Assembly (NCBI GenBank): GCA_016871755.1
Contig: VHCJ01000015.1
Span: 1-64,000 of the forward strand
Origin: Verrucomicrobiota bacterium
Lineage (GTDB): Bacteria; Verrucomicrobiota; Verrucomicrobiia; Opitutales; Opitutaceae
Direction: 5' to 3'
DNA: 64,000 bases
Shown: in pieces, positions 1-7,603 of the stretch
Numbering within the stretch: position 1 is the first letter of the stretch
How the letters are laid out: every line of letters starts with the position of its first letter
Position numbers and translations under genes: made by a program
The notes under the pieces: generated by a model
Seen by the model: only the letters and a program-made list of their open reading frames with translations
Databases searched by the model: none
What the model was told of the DNA's origin: nothing

Positions 1-124
1 GCTCCGGTCAGGCCCGCCGAGCCGGGCCTTCCCTCCGCCAGGGATGGACAACCAGCGTCAGTCGTATCAACCTCAACCCATCACCCAGACCGAACTTAGG
101 GGTGGCTCGAAAATCCGTACCCCG

Positions 125-775
125 TCAGAACCATGCCGTCCCGAACGCGCGGGTCTGCAGGCTGGCGATGTTCGGGAAAGAGAGGAGAAGCCGACCGCCG
201 GGGCGGAGCAGGCGGGCCAGACGCGGCAGGCTCGCCCCGGGCGCCGGCAGGTGCTCGAGGACGTGCACGAGGCAGATCAGGTCGAAATGGGCCTCCGGAT
301 AGGTCGCATCGTCGAGCGTGCCGCGATGGAGGTGGATGCCGGGGACGGCAGCTGCCCGGTCCGCGGCAGGGCCCGGAAGCTCAATTCCGTGGAGTTCGGT
401 CGCGGGCGCCCGCTGGCCGAGCAGTCGAAGGAGTCGCCCATCGCCGCAGCCGACGTCCAGGATTCGGGCATCGGTGGGGAGTCCGGCCAGCAACCGGCGG
501 GCGCGGCCCGCCGCGGCGGCCTCCCGGAGGCGTTCGATGGGGGCAGGGAACTTGGTGCTGCGGGTGCCGTAGTAGCTCGCGGCATACGCGCGGTCGAGTT
601 GAGCCGGGGTGGGAGCGGGATCGAGGAACGCGGTTCCGCACGAGGCGCAGGCGCGGCGGGGGAAGAGACACCCTTCCTCGTCAACCGCTGCCGGCAAGGC
701 GCGTGCCTCGCTGTGCCCGCAGAGCGGGCAGGCCCGTCCGGCAGCGACGGGGGCGGGGAGCGGGGGTGGCGGCAT
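125..775 (-). CDS. class I SAM-dependent methyltransferase, C-terminally short
   Basis: The protein (216 aa from the ATG at 775; a GTG at 841 would add 22 residues) begins with a zinc-ribbon-like block with CPLC near the start and CASC about 25 residues later. A Rossmann methyltransferase follows, with motif I 'ILDVGCGDGRLLRLLG', the acidic motif 'HGIELPG', 'DLICLVHVLEHL' and the post-motif 'LLRPGGRLLLSFPN'. This pattern fits methyltransferases of the Methyltransf_23 type often linked to glycan or lipid modification; the substrate cannot be read from sequence. The frame stops right after 'RAFGTAWF', where relatives usually continue through a 'GLDLPRHL' block and the last two strands. None of the three frames downstream (1-124) restores such a block, so the gene is truncated or has a replaced end. 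Nothing else coding was seen in 1-124. Confidence 0.75.
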   Translation of the reverse strand: MPPPPLPAPVAAGRACPLCGHSEARALPAAVDEEGCLFPRRACASCGTAFLDPAPTPAQLDRAYAASYYGTRSTKFPAPIERLREAAAAGRARRLLAGLPTDARILDVGCGDGRLLRLLGQRAPATELHGIELPGPAADRAAAVPGIHLHRGTLDDATYPEAHFDLICLVHVLEHLPAPGASLPRLARLLRPGGRLLLSFPNIASLQTRAFGTAWF

Positions 776-883
776 GGGAGGGAACGAATCGGGCGAGCGA
801 GACGCCGCAGGTCGCGGTTCGTGTCGGACCCTCGTGAGCACGCCAAGCGGCTAACGGGAAGTCAATGATCCGCGTTTTGCCCC

Positions 884-3391
884 GTGCGGCGTTGCGTCCG
901 CAGGGCAGGTTCGTACGGTGCAGGCGTGCGTATTACCCATCGCAGGTGGCTGGGTCGGATGGCTGGGTCGCTTCTCGGCGGCCTTTTGCTCGGAGTCTTG
1001 GTCTGGCGCGTGACTGCGCCGCCCGCTGTCCCACCGGCTGAGGTCATGAATCGGCCCTCGTCCGCGGTGGACGCACCCGGTGGGCTCACGGCGCGGTCCG
1101 CCCGCGCGGACCACGCGGCGGAAACGCCGGCGCTGGCTGAGCACGTGATCCGCGCGGAGGGCGCGACACGCTGGTCCACGCCGGATACGCTCTTCCGGGA
1201 CCGTCCGGCACCGGCGGATGCCGCCGAGATCGAGGCAAGGGCGGCGTTGCCGGCGGACTGGGTGCAGTATGTGGACGTGAATTTCGGGGTCTTCGGGGCC
1301 AAGGATTCGCCGCTCTGGCGGACGGACGGAAGCGGAACGCTGCGGTTCACGCTGCCCGGGCTCGGCGATCAGGTGGTGGAGCGTCTGAAGACGGAGATTC
1401 TGGGTCCGCAGCGGTACGTGGTGCAGGGCTCCCTGCGGGATCGTCCCGGGAGCCGGGTGCTGGTCAGCTTCAACCAAGACGCGGTCGCGGCGCAGGTCTA
1501 CGCGCCGGGCGCCGGGGAATTCCATCTTCGGGGGCTGGCGGCGGCGGAGGGACAGGTGTCGCAGCTCGTGAAGGTGGCCGTGGACCGCCTGCCGCCCTGT
1601 GGCGGGGCGCCTTCGCCGTCGCATTCCGCGGATGTGGCCGCAGTGCGGGCGGCGGCGTTATCGAAGTTCGCCGCCGAGGGCGGACTGGCGCGGGCGGCGG
1701 CCCGGAGGACCGCCGAGGCAGCCGGGCCGACGATGGTCGCACGGTTGCTCTTTCTCTACACGCAGGCGGTCCGCACCACGTACGGGTCCGTTGCCCAGGT
1801 CCAGACCGTGATCGATCTCGCGGTGGCGGCGGTCAACGCCGACTTCTCCAACAGCCAGATCCCGCTGCGCATCGAACTCGCGGCCGCGCAGGCCGTCACC
1901 TACAGCGAGTCCGGTCTGAACTACAGCCGACTCCTCGCATCGTTGCGAGGGGTCACGGACGGCGTGCTCGACACCGTGCACGCGGCCCGGGACGAGGCGT
2001 CGGCGGACCTGGTCACGATTGGCGTGATGGCCAATGACTCCGGCAACAGCCTCGGGATCGCCTACCTGCTCGATGAGCCGAGCGACTATGTCAATCCGTT
2101 CTACGCCTTCTCGGTCGTCCAGTTCACGGTGATGGCGACGGCGAGCGTCCTGTCGCACGAGTTGGGTCACAACCTCGGCTGCGCCCACGATCGCGAGAAC
2201 ACCAATGGCCCGGGCGCCTACTCGTTCAGCCATGGGTACCGCTTCAACGTGCAGGATACACGGGGCGGCACGCGGCAGTTCCGCGACATCATGGCCTACG
2301 CGCCGGGTACGCGGTTGCCCTACTTCTCGAATCCCCGAATCAAGATCACCCAAGCCGAGTCGGCGGGCTTGAACGTGGACTTCGCCGAAGCCACCGCGAT
2401 TGGCATTGCCGCGGGCCTGCCGGGAGAGTCAGACGGGGCGCGGACCATTACTGAGAATGCCTTCGAGGTCGCGAACTACCGCACGTCCCCCGAGCGTCCC
2501 TATGATGCCGGCACGCTGATCAACGTCTCCACCCGGGCCTTCGTGGGCACCGGCGCCCAGCAGCTGATCGGCGGCTTCATCGTGGAGGGAGCGGGCACGA
2601 AGCGCGTGCTGGTGCGCGCCGCCGGACCCGCGCTGGCGCAGTTCGGGGTCGCCGGCACGCTCGCGAATCCTCGCCTCCGGATCTTCCGCCTGCCGCAGGG
2701 AACGGTCGTGGGCGAGAACGACAACTGGGGCCTGCAGACGAATCCCCAGGAAACCACGGTACGCGGCTTCCCATTTCCGTCGGGCAGCCTCGACTCCGCG
2801 ATCGCACTCGCGCTCCCTGCCGGCAGCTACAGTGCCAACGTCGAGGGCGTGGGTGGTGCGACCGGCGTCGCGCTCGTCGAGGCCTACGAGTTGGACACCT
2901 CCGTCGGCCAGCGGCTCCTGAACCTTTCCACCCGCGCCTTCGCGGACCGCGGCGGCCGGGAGATGGTGGCGGGCTTCGTCATCGCCCCGGATCCCCAGCG
3001 GCCCAACGCGACCAAGCGCGTGCTCATCCGCGTGCTCGGTCCCACCCTGACGCAGTTCGGTGTGCCCGACGTCCTGGGTGACCCGCTCATGACTCTCTTC
3101 GACGGTTCGGGTCGGCGGCTGCTGGAAGTCGATGACTGGGATCCGCCGAGCACCTCGTTAGCGGGTGGCGCGCGGATCGTCCGCGGTACCGTGGACCAAC
3201 CGTCGGAGCGGGCCGTCTTCGACGCAATCAAGGCCCTGAATCTGCCGGCGATGACCCCCGTTGAGCCGGCGTTGGTGACCGACCTCCCGTCCGGCAGCTA
3301 CACCGTGGTGGTTCAACCGTTTGAGACCACGGGGCAACCGGCCCAGCCAGGGGTCGGGATCGTCGAGGTGTACGAGCTCCGGTCTCCCTAG
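884..3391 (+). CDS. reprolysin-like (M12B-type) zinc metallopeptidase with C-terminal repeat domain
   Basis: 835 aa from a GTG at 884; GTG 926 or a later ATG could be the true start. A hydrophobic stretch at about residues 28-45 looks like a signal anchor or signal peptide, so the enzyme is probably exported. The zinc site is explicit: HELGHNLGCAH at residues 425-435, with E426 as catalytic base and H425, H429 and H435 as ligands, followed by 'DIMAY' (Met-turn). This is the metzincin arrangement of adamalysin/reprolysin peptidases. After the catalytic domain come two copies of a beta-rich repeat, from about 546 ('LINVSTRAFVGTG', 'KRVLVRAAGPALAQFGV') and about 676 ('LLNLSTRAFADRGG', 'KRVLIRVLGPTLTQFGV'). 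I know this repeat from extracellular proteins of Opitutae-like bacteria; its function is not known to me. The gene is divergent from the methyltransferase gene and followed by a strong hairpin. Confidence 0.85.
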   Translation: MRRCVRRAGSYGAGVRITHRRWLGRMAGSLLGGLLLGVLVWRVTAPPAVPPAEVMNRPSSAVDAPGGLTARSARADHAAETPALAEHVIRAEGATRWSTPDTLFRDRPAPADAAEIEARAALPADWVQYVDVNFGVFGAKDSPLWRTDGSGTLRFTLPGLGDQVVERLKTEILGPQRYVVQGSLRDRPGSRVLVSFNQDAVAAQVYAPGAGEFHLRGLAAAEGQVSQLVKVAVDRLPPCGGAPSPSHSADVAAVRAAALSKFAAEGGLARAAARRTAEAAGPTMVARLLFLYTQAVRTTYGSVAQVQTVIDLAVAAVNADFSNSQIPLRIELAAAQAVTYSESGLNYSRLLASLRGVTDGVLDTVHAARDEASADLVTIGVMANDSGNSLGIAYLLDEPSDYVNPFYAFSVVQFTVMATASVLSHELGHNLGCAHDRENTNGPGAYSFSHGYRFNVQDTRGGTRQFRDIMAYAPGTRLPYFSNPRIKITQAESAGLNVDFAEATAIGIAAGLPGESDGARTITENAFEVANYRTSPERPYDAGTLINVSTRAFVGTGAQQLIGGFIVEGAGTKRVLVRAAGPALAQFGVAGTLANPRLRIFRLPQGTVVGENDNWGLQTNPQETTVRGFPFPSGSLDSAIALALPAGSYSANVEGVGGATGVALVEAYELDTSVGQRLLNLSTRAFADRGGREMVAGFVIAPDPQRPNATKRVLIRVLGPTLTQFGVPDVLGDPLMTLFDGSGRRLLEVDDWDPPSTSLAGGARIVRGTVDQPSERAVFDAIKALNLPAMTPVEPALVTDLPSGSYTVVVQPFETTGQPAQPGVGIVEVYELRSP

Positions 3392-3403
3392 GCGACCCGC
3401 CGA

Positions 3404-3450
3404 GGCGGCGACCGGGCCGGTCTGCGCCACCCCGGGCCCGGTCCGCCGCC
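3404..3450 (+). terminator. long GC-rich hairpin after the metallopeptidase gene
   Basis: Arms 3404-3418 and 3435-3450 pair over 15 bp with a single unpaired C at 3443; the loop is 16 nt. It lies 13 nt past the stop codon of the metallopeptidase gene. There is no T-tract, so termination by this hairpin alone is uncertain; it may instead protect the mRNA 3' end. Confidence 0.45.
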
Positions 3451-3511
3451 GAATTGACCCACGGTCGAGTCACTTTGCCCCGCCCGCCCCGCCCCTCCGC
3501 TGGGAAGCGGG

Positions 3512-3528
3512 TTGGAACGGCGCTTGCA
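3512..3528 (+). promoter_or_regulatory. possible sigma-54-type -24/-12 element before clpB
   Basis: The string TTGGAACGGCGCTTGCA matches the sigma-54 consensus TGGCACG-N4-TTGCA except one base. GG (3514-3515) and GC (3526-3527) are exactly 10 bp apart. The implied start would be near 3539, only about 3 nt before the clpB ATG, which would cut off the AGAGGA Shine-Dalgarno at 3528-3533. It may therefore be a chance match. Confidence 0.2.
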
Positions 3529-3541
3529 GAGGAAGTTTCCT

Positions 3542-6127
3542 ATGGATCCTTCGACCCTCACCACGATGTCCCGCCAGGCGATCACTGACGCTCAGGCGGA
3601 GGCCCGCCGCCGCTCGCACAACGAGGTCGATACGTGGCACCTGCTGCACGCTCTTCTCGCCCAGGAGAAGGGCATTGTCCCCAGCCTCGCCGAGAAGCTC
3701 GGCCTGACGGTCTCGGCCCTCTCGCTGGCCGCCGAACGTGAGCTTGAACGCCTGCCCAAGGTCACGGGCAGCGTCGACTCCTCCAAGGTCTACGTCACGC
3801 AGGCAGTAAACGAGGTCCTCACCCGGGCCGAGGCGGAGGCGAAGCAGTTGAAGGACGAGTACGTGTCCGTGGAACACCTGTTCCTCGGCCTGCTCGATGT
3901 CGCCAAGCCGGAGGCATTCGCGAAGTACCTGAAGTCGTTCGGCCTCGACCGCGCCCGCGTGCTGGAGACCCTCAAGGCCCTGCGCGGCAACCAGCGCGTG
4001 ACCAGCGACAACCCCGAATCCACCTATGCGGCCCTGGAGAAGTACGGCATCGACCTCGTGGCGCAGGCGCGCAAGGGGAAGCTCGACCCGGTGATCGGGC
4101 GCGACGACGAGATCCGCCGCACGGTCCGGATCCTGTCGCGCCGGACCAAGAACAATCCCGTCCTCATCGGCGAACCCGGCGTCGGCAAGACCGCCATCGT
4201 CGAGGGCCTCGCCCAGCGGATTGTCCGCGGCGACGTGCCGGAGGGACTGAAGGACAAGACGATCTTCTCCCTCGACATGGGTGCCCTCATCGCCGGCGCC
4301 AAGTACCGCGGTGAATTCGAGGAGCGCCTCAAGGCCGTGCTCAACGAGGTGCGCCAGGCCGAGGGACGGATCATCCTCTTCGTCGACGAGCTGCACACCA
4401 TCGTGGGCGCGGGCAAGACCGAGGGCGCCATGGACGCCGGGAACCTGCTCAAGCCCATGCTCGCGCGCGGTGAGCTCCACTGCATCGGCGCGACCACGCT
4501 CGACGAGTACCGCAAGCACATCGAGAAGGACGCCGCGCTGGAGCGCCGCTTCCAGCCCGTCCTCGTGGAGCCGCCGAGCGTCGAGGACGCCATCTCCATC
4601 CTCCGCGGCCTCCGCGAACGCTTCGAACTGCACCACGGCGTGCGCATCCAGGACAACGCCCTCGTTGCTGCCGTCACGCTTTCGAACCGCTACATCTCCG
4701 ACCGTTTCCTTCCGGACAAGGCGATCGACCTCGTTGACGAGGCCTGCGCGATGATCCGGACCGAGATGGACAGCGCGCCCCAGGAGCTCGATGCCCTGCA
4801 GCGTCGCGTTCTCCAACTGGAGATCGAGGAGGCTGCGCTGCGTCTTGAGAAGGACGACGCCTCGCGCCAGCGCCTCGAAACGCTGCGCAAGGAATTGGGC
4901 GATGCCCGCACCGAGGCGACGGCCCTGCGCGCGAAGTGGGAAAAGGAGAAGTCCTCCGTCGACCGCGTCCGCAAGGTCCGCGAGGAGCTCGAGTCCGCCC
5001 GCGTCGCGATGGAGCGCGCGGAGCGCGCCTACGACCTCAACGCCCTCGCCGAGCTGCGGCACGGCAAGATCCCGCAACTCGAGGCCGAGCTGAAGCGCCT
5101 CGAGCGCGCCGAGGCCAAGACCGAACTTTTCAAGGAAGAGGTCTCCGCCGAGGAAGTCGCCGAAATCGTCGCAAAGTGGTCCGGCGTGCCGGTGACGCGT
5201 CTCGTCGAGGGCGAGCGCGAGAAGCTGCTCCGCCTCGGCGAGCAATTGCACCAGCGTGTGATTGGCCAGGACGAAGCGGTGCGGCTCACGGGCGACGCCA
5301 TCCTGCGCGCCCGCGCCGGCATCAAGGATCCCCGCCGGCCCGTCGGCAGCTTCCTCTTCCTCGGTCCCACCGGCGTCGGCAAGACTGAGCTCGCGAAGAC
5401 CCTCGCGGAGACGCTCTTCGACACCGAGGCCGCGCTCATCCGCATCGACATGTCCGAGTACATGGAGAAGCACAGCGTCGCGCGCATGATCGGCGCGCCC
5501 CCGGGCTACGTCGGCTACGATGAGGGTGGTCAGCTCACCGAGGCCGTTCGGCGCAAGCCCTATGCCGTCGTTCTCTTCGACGAGATCGAGAAGGCTCACC
5601 CCGACGTCTTCAACGTGCTCCTGCAGGTCCTCGACGACGGGCGGATCACCGATTCGCAGGGACGCACGATCGACTTCAAGAACGTGATCGTGATCATGAC
5701 CTCGAACCTCGGCGGCCGCCATCTGCTTGAAGGCGTCACGGGAGAGGAGATCCCCGAGAGCGTCCGCGAGTCGGTGCTCGCCGAGGTCCGCCGCGCGTTC
5801 CGTCCGGAATTCCTCAACCGCATCGACGAGATGATCCTCTTCAAGCCGCTGACGCTTGAGGAAATCGGCCGGATCGTGGACCTGCTGCTCGCCGACCTCA
5901 ACCGCCGCCTCGCGGATCGCCGCGTGACCGTGGTGCTCGATGCGGCGGCGAAGACCTGGGCCGCCGAGAAGGGCTACGACCCCGTGTTCGGAGCGCGTCC
6001 GCTGAAGCGCTTCCTCCAGCGCCAGGTCGAAACCCAGCTCGCCCGGGCGTTGATCTCCGGGGAAATTCCGGAGGGATCGACCGTGACCTTCGGAGTCGAG
6101 AACGAGACGCTCGTGATCCGTCGCTAA
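3542..6127 (+). CDS. clpB: ATP-dependent disaggregase ClpB
   Basis: 861 aa, the usual ClpB length. The start at ATG 3542 gives [14 protein letters not shown] and has a Shine-Dalgarno (AGAGGA, 3528-3533). Domains in order: Clp N-terminal repeat domain (about 1-145); first AAA+ module with Walker A GEPGVGKT (210-217) and Walker B D282-E283; the long middle coiled coil (about 405-525) that marks ClpB and docks DnaK; second AAA+ module with GPTGVGKT (608-615), the pore loop 'GYVGYDEGG' and Walker B D680-E681; C-terminal D2-small domain. The hexamer threads aggregated proteins through its pore together with DnaK/DnaJ/GrpE in the cytoplasm. No CIRCE-like inverted repeat is visible upstream. The stop codon overlaps that of the convergent TatD-family gene. 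Confidence 0.97.
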   Translation: MDPSTLTTMSRQAITDAQAEARRRSHNEVDTWHLLHALLAQEKGIVPSLAEKLGLTVSALSLAAERELERLPKVTGSVDSSKVYVTQAVNEVLTRAEAEAKQLKDEYVSVEHLFLGLLDVAKPEAFAKYLKSFGLDRARVLETLKALRGNQRVTSDNPESTYAALEKYGIDLVAQARKGKLDPVIGRDDEIRRTVRILSRRTKNNPVLIGEPGVGKTAIVEGLAQRIVRGDVPEGLKDKTIFSLDMGALIAGAKYRGEFEERLKAVLNEVRQAEGRIILFVDELHTIVGAGKTEGAMDAGNLLKPMLARGELHCIGATTLDEYRKHIEKDAALERRFQPVLVEPPSVEDAISILRGLRERFELHHGVRIQDNALVAAVTLSNRYISDRFLPDKAIDLVDEACAMIRTEMDSAPQELDALQRRVLQLEIEEAALRLEKDDASRQRLETLRKELGDARTEATALRAKWEKEKSSVDRVRKVREELESARVAMERAERAYDLNALAELRHGKIPQLEAELKRLERAEAKTELFKEEVSAEEVAEIVAKWSGVPVTRLVEGEREKLLRLGEQLHQRVIGQDEAVRLTGDAILRARAGIKDPRRPVGSFLFLGPTGVGKTELAKTLAETLFDTEAALIRIDMSEYMEKHSVARMIGAPPGYVGYDEGGQLTEAVRRKPYAVVLFDEIEKAHPDVFNVLLQVLDDGRITDSQGRTIDFKNVIVIMTSNLGGRHLLEGVTGEEIPESVRESVLAEVRRAFRPEFLNRIDEMILFKPLTLEEIGRIVDLLLADLNRRLADRRVTVVLDAAAKTWAAEKGYDPVFGARPLKRFLQRQVETQLARALISGEIPEGSTVTFGVENETLVIRR

Positions 6128-6969
6128 CGGACCACGCCGAAGAGGCGGGCGTGATTCGCGGCCACGGTGGCGGCCAGCGCGGGGAGATCGGTCCCCCGCT
6201 CGGCCGCCAGCGCGGCGTAGGCGACGCGCAGGTTGCCGGGGTGGTTCACGTCTCCGTGCCCATCCGCCGGCAGCGTGAACTGCTGCCGGTCCCGCGGCAG
6301 CGGCATCGCTGGCGCGTCGGTTTCCACAAGGATCCGGTCCTCCGGGAGGTGAGCGAAAATCCCCGAAGCGGCCGCGCCGGGGCGGAGCGCCAGCGCGGCG
6401 TTGTACGAGAAGTATGCGCCGAGATCGAGCAGGGCGGGCACGAGGGTTTCCGGTCCCGAATAGGCGTGGACGAGAAACCCCCGCGGCAGGCGTGGGACCT
6501 CGCGCAGCAGCGCCAGCAGTTCGGGCCAGACCCGGAGACCGTGGAGCGTGACGGGACGATCGAGCCGCGCGGCGAGAGCGAGTTGGGTTTGCAGCACCTC
6601 TGCCTGGTCCGTGAGCGGAGCCGGCGGCCCGGGCAGTCGCGCGGCGGGGGCGGTGAGGATCCAACGGTCGAGCCCCACCTCACCCACGGCGGCGAGCGGG
6701 TGCGCGAGGAGCGCCTGCTCCAACCTCTCCGCCCAGTCGCGCGGACGCTGGGAGACCCACCACGGGTGGAGTCCGAAGCTCGGGATGATCCACCGGTGCG
6801 AAGACGCCAGGGCCGCGACCGCCGGCCAGTCGCCGACATGCGTGCCGTTGGTCACGACGGAACGGATGCCCAAGGCCGGCAGATCATCGAGCAACGTCGC
6901 GAGGGAGCCCTCGAGGCGCGGATCCTGCAGGTGGAGATGAGCGTCGTGGAGCGGAAGGGAGACGGCCAT
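6124..6969 (-). CDS. TatD-family metal-dependent hydrolase
   Basis: 281 aa. The TIM-barrel metal ligands of the TatD family are visible: H11 and H13 in 'HDAHLHLQ', E97 in 'GEVGLD', H143 in 'TLHGLR', H168 in 'LVHAYSG' and D218 in 'LVETDAP'. TatD proteins are cytoplasmic 3'-5' DNA/RNA exonucleases or related phosphoesterases; the exact substrate here is inferred only from family. The gene lies 124 bp downstream of sufE on the same strand and converges on clpB, with stop codons overlapping at 6124-6127. It is divergent from classic TatD, with a Pro/Ala-rich stretch around 105-120. Confidence 0.88.
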   Translation of the reverse strand: MAVSLPLHDAHLHLQDPRLEGSLATLLDDLPALGIRSVVTNGTHVGDWPAVAALASSHRWIIPSFGLHPWWVSQRPRDWAERLEQALLAHPLAAVGEVGLDRWILTAPAARLPGPPAPLTDQAEVLQTQLALAARLDRPVTLHGLRVWPELLALLREVPRLPRGFLVHAYSGPETLVPALLDLGAYFSYNAALALRPGAAASGIFAHLPEDRILVETDAPAMPLPRDRQQFTLPADGHGDVNHPGNLRVAYAALAAERGTDLPALAATVAANHARLFGVVR

Positions 6970-7093
6970 GGCGGCGGCGGTGACGGGTGGCCGCAGGGAG
7001 TTCGCGCGGGCACGCCTGCGACGGAGAACGTTGGCGCCCTGGGCGTGGCGCGGGATTCGGGACGAAGGGATGTGGACGGCGCGGGTCGGTGAC

Positions 7094-7504
7094 TCAGGCG
7101 GCGGAGGAAAGCGCGCGCAGCCGGGCGCGGACAGCCGCGAGCCCGACCCGTCGCGTGCCGGTGAGATGGGAGTCGAGTCCCAGCAAGGCCACCGGGTCGG
7201 CGTCGGCGCGGAGACTCGCGATCGCGGCGGGGTCGGGATCGCTGAAGAAGTCGCAGGTCAGCAGGACCAGAGCGCGCACCAGCGGAGAGTCGCTGTCGCC
7301 GTGGAAGACGGACGGTGATGACGGGGAGCGGACGACCCAGACGCGGGACTGGCAGCCGAGGACGCGGTTTTCCTCGGTACGGAAACGCTCCTCGAGGGGA
7401 GGCGTGGGCCGGGCGCGCTCGACGACGGCGGTGAGCCGTTCCTGGGCGTCCTCGATGAACTGCAGTCCATCGATCAAATCCTGCTGGCGGGTCGACAGCG
7501 TCAT
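7094..7504 (-). CDS. sufE: SufE-type cysteine desulfuration protein
   Basis: 136 aa from ATG 7504. The hallmark 'LGCQSRVWV' places the active-site cysteine at C51, the same number as in Escherichia coli SufE. SufE takes persulfide sulfur from the desulfurase SufS and passes it to the SufBCD scaffold for Fe-S cluster assembly in the cytoplasm. No other suf gene is next to it. It is divergent from the TPR-ExbB-ExbD operon, with 99 bp between start codons, and probably co-transcribed with the TatD-family gene. A TTGCCG-N17-TACCTG-like promoter lies close upstream on its strand but is weakly supported. No clear Shine-Dalgarno is visible. Confidence 0.92.
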   Translation of the reverse strand: MTLSTRQQDLIDGLQFIEDAQERLTAVVERARPTPPLEERFRTEENRVLGCQSRVWVVRSPSSPSVFHGDSDSPLVRALVLLTCDFFSDPDPAAIASLRADADPVALLGLDSHLTGTRRVGLAAVRARLRALSSAA

Positions 7505-7561
7505 GGCGGGACACAGGTAGGTGCCGGAGGCGGCGGCGGCAAGCGTGGCCGAGTGGCGGGC

Positions 7562-7589
7562 TTGCCTCCGGCCGGTGGCGCCGTAGGGT
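7562..7589 (+). promoter_or_regulatory. candidate promoter TTGCCT-N16-TAGGGT
   Basis: A -35-like TTGCCT (7562-7567) and a -10-like TAGGGT (7584-7589) with a 16-bp spacer precede the TPR gene by 14 bp. The same TAGGGT box with a TTGCnn partner occurs before the nfeD gene at 57710-57738, which gives this pair some mutual support. The Shine-Dalgarno GGAGG (7590-7594) follows directly, so the leader would be very short. Confidence 0.35.
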
Positions 7590-7603
7590 GGAGGTCCTTC
7601 GTG

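Noticed and set aside
11-28. GGCCCG/CGGGCC inverted repeat near the left edge
   Set aside because: Only a 6-bp stem, no T-tract, and the upstream gene it might terminate is outside the window.
1-124. Frameshift explanation for the short methyltransferase
   Set aside because: None of the three minus-strand frames after the stop contains the expected PRH/last-strand sequence, so a simple frameshift does not repair it.
44-868. Plus-strand open frame opposite the methyltransferase gene
   Set aside because: Arg/Gly-rich translation without domains; the minus-strand frame holds clear SAM-binding motifs.
3470-6664. Long minus-strand open frame opposite clpB and extending into the TatD-family gene
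   Set aside because: clpB on the + strand has complete motifs; the antisense translation shows no domain.
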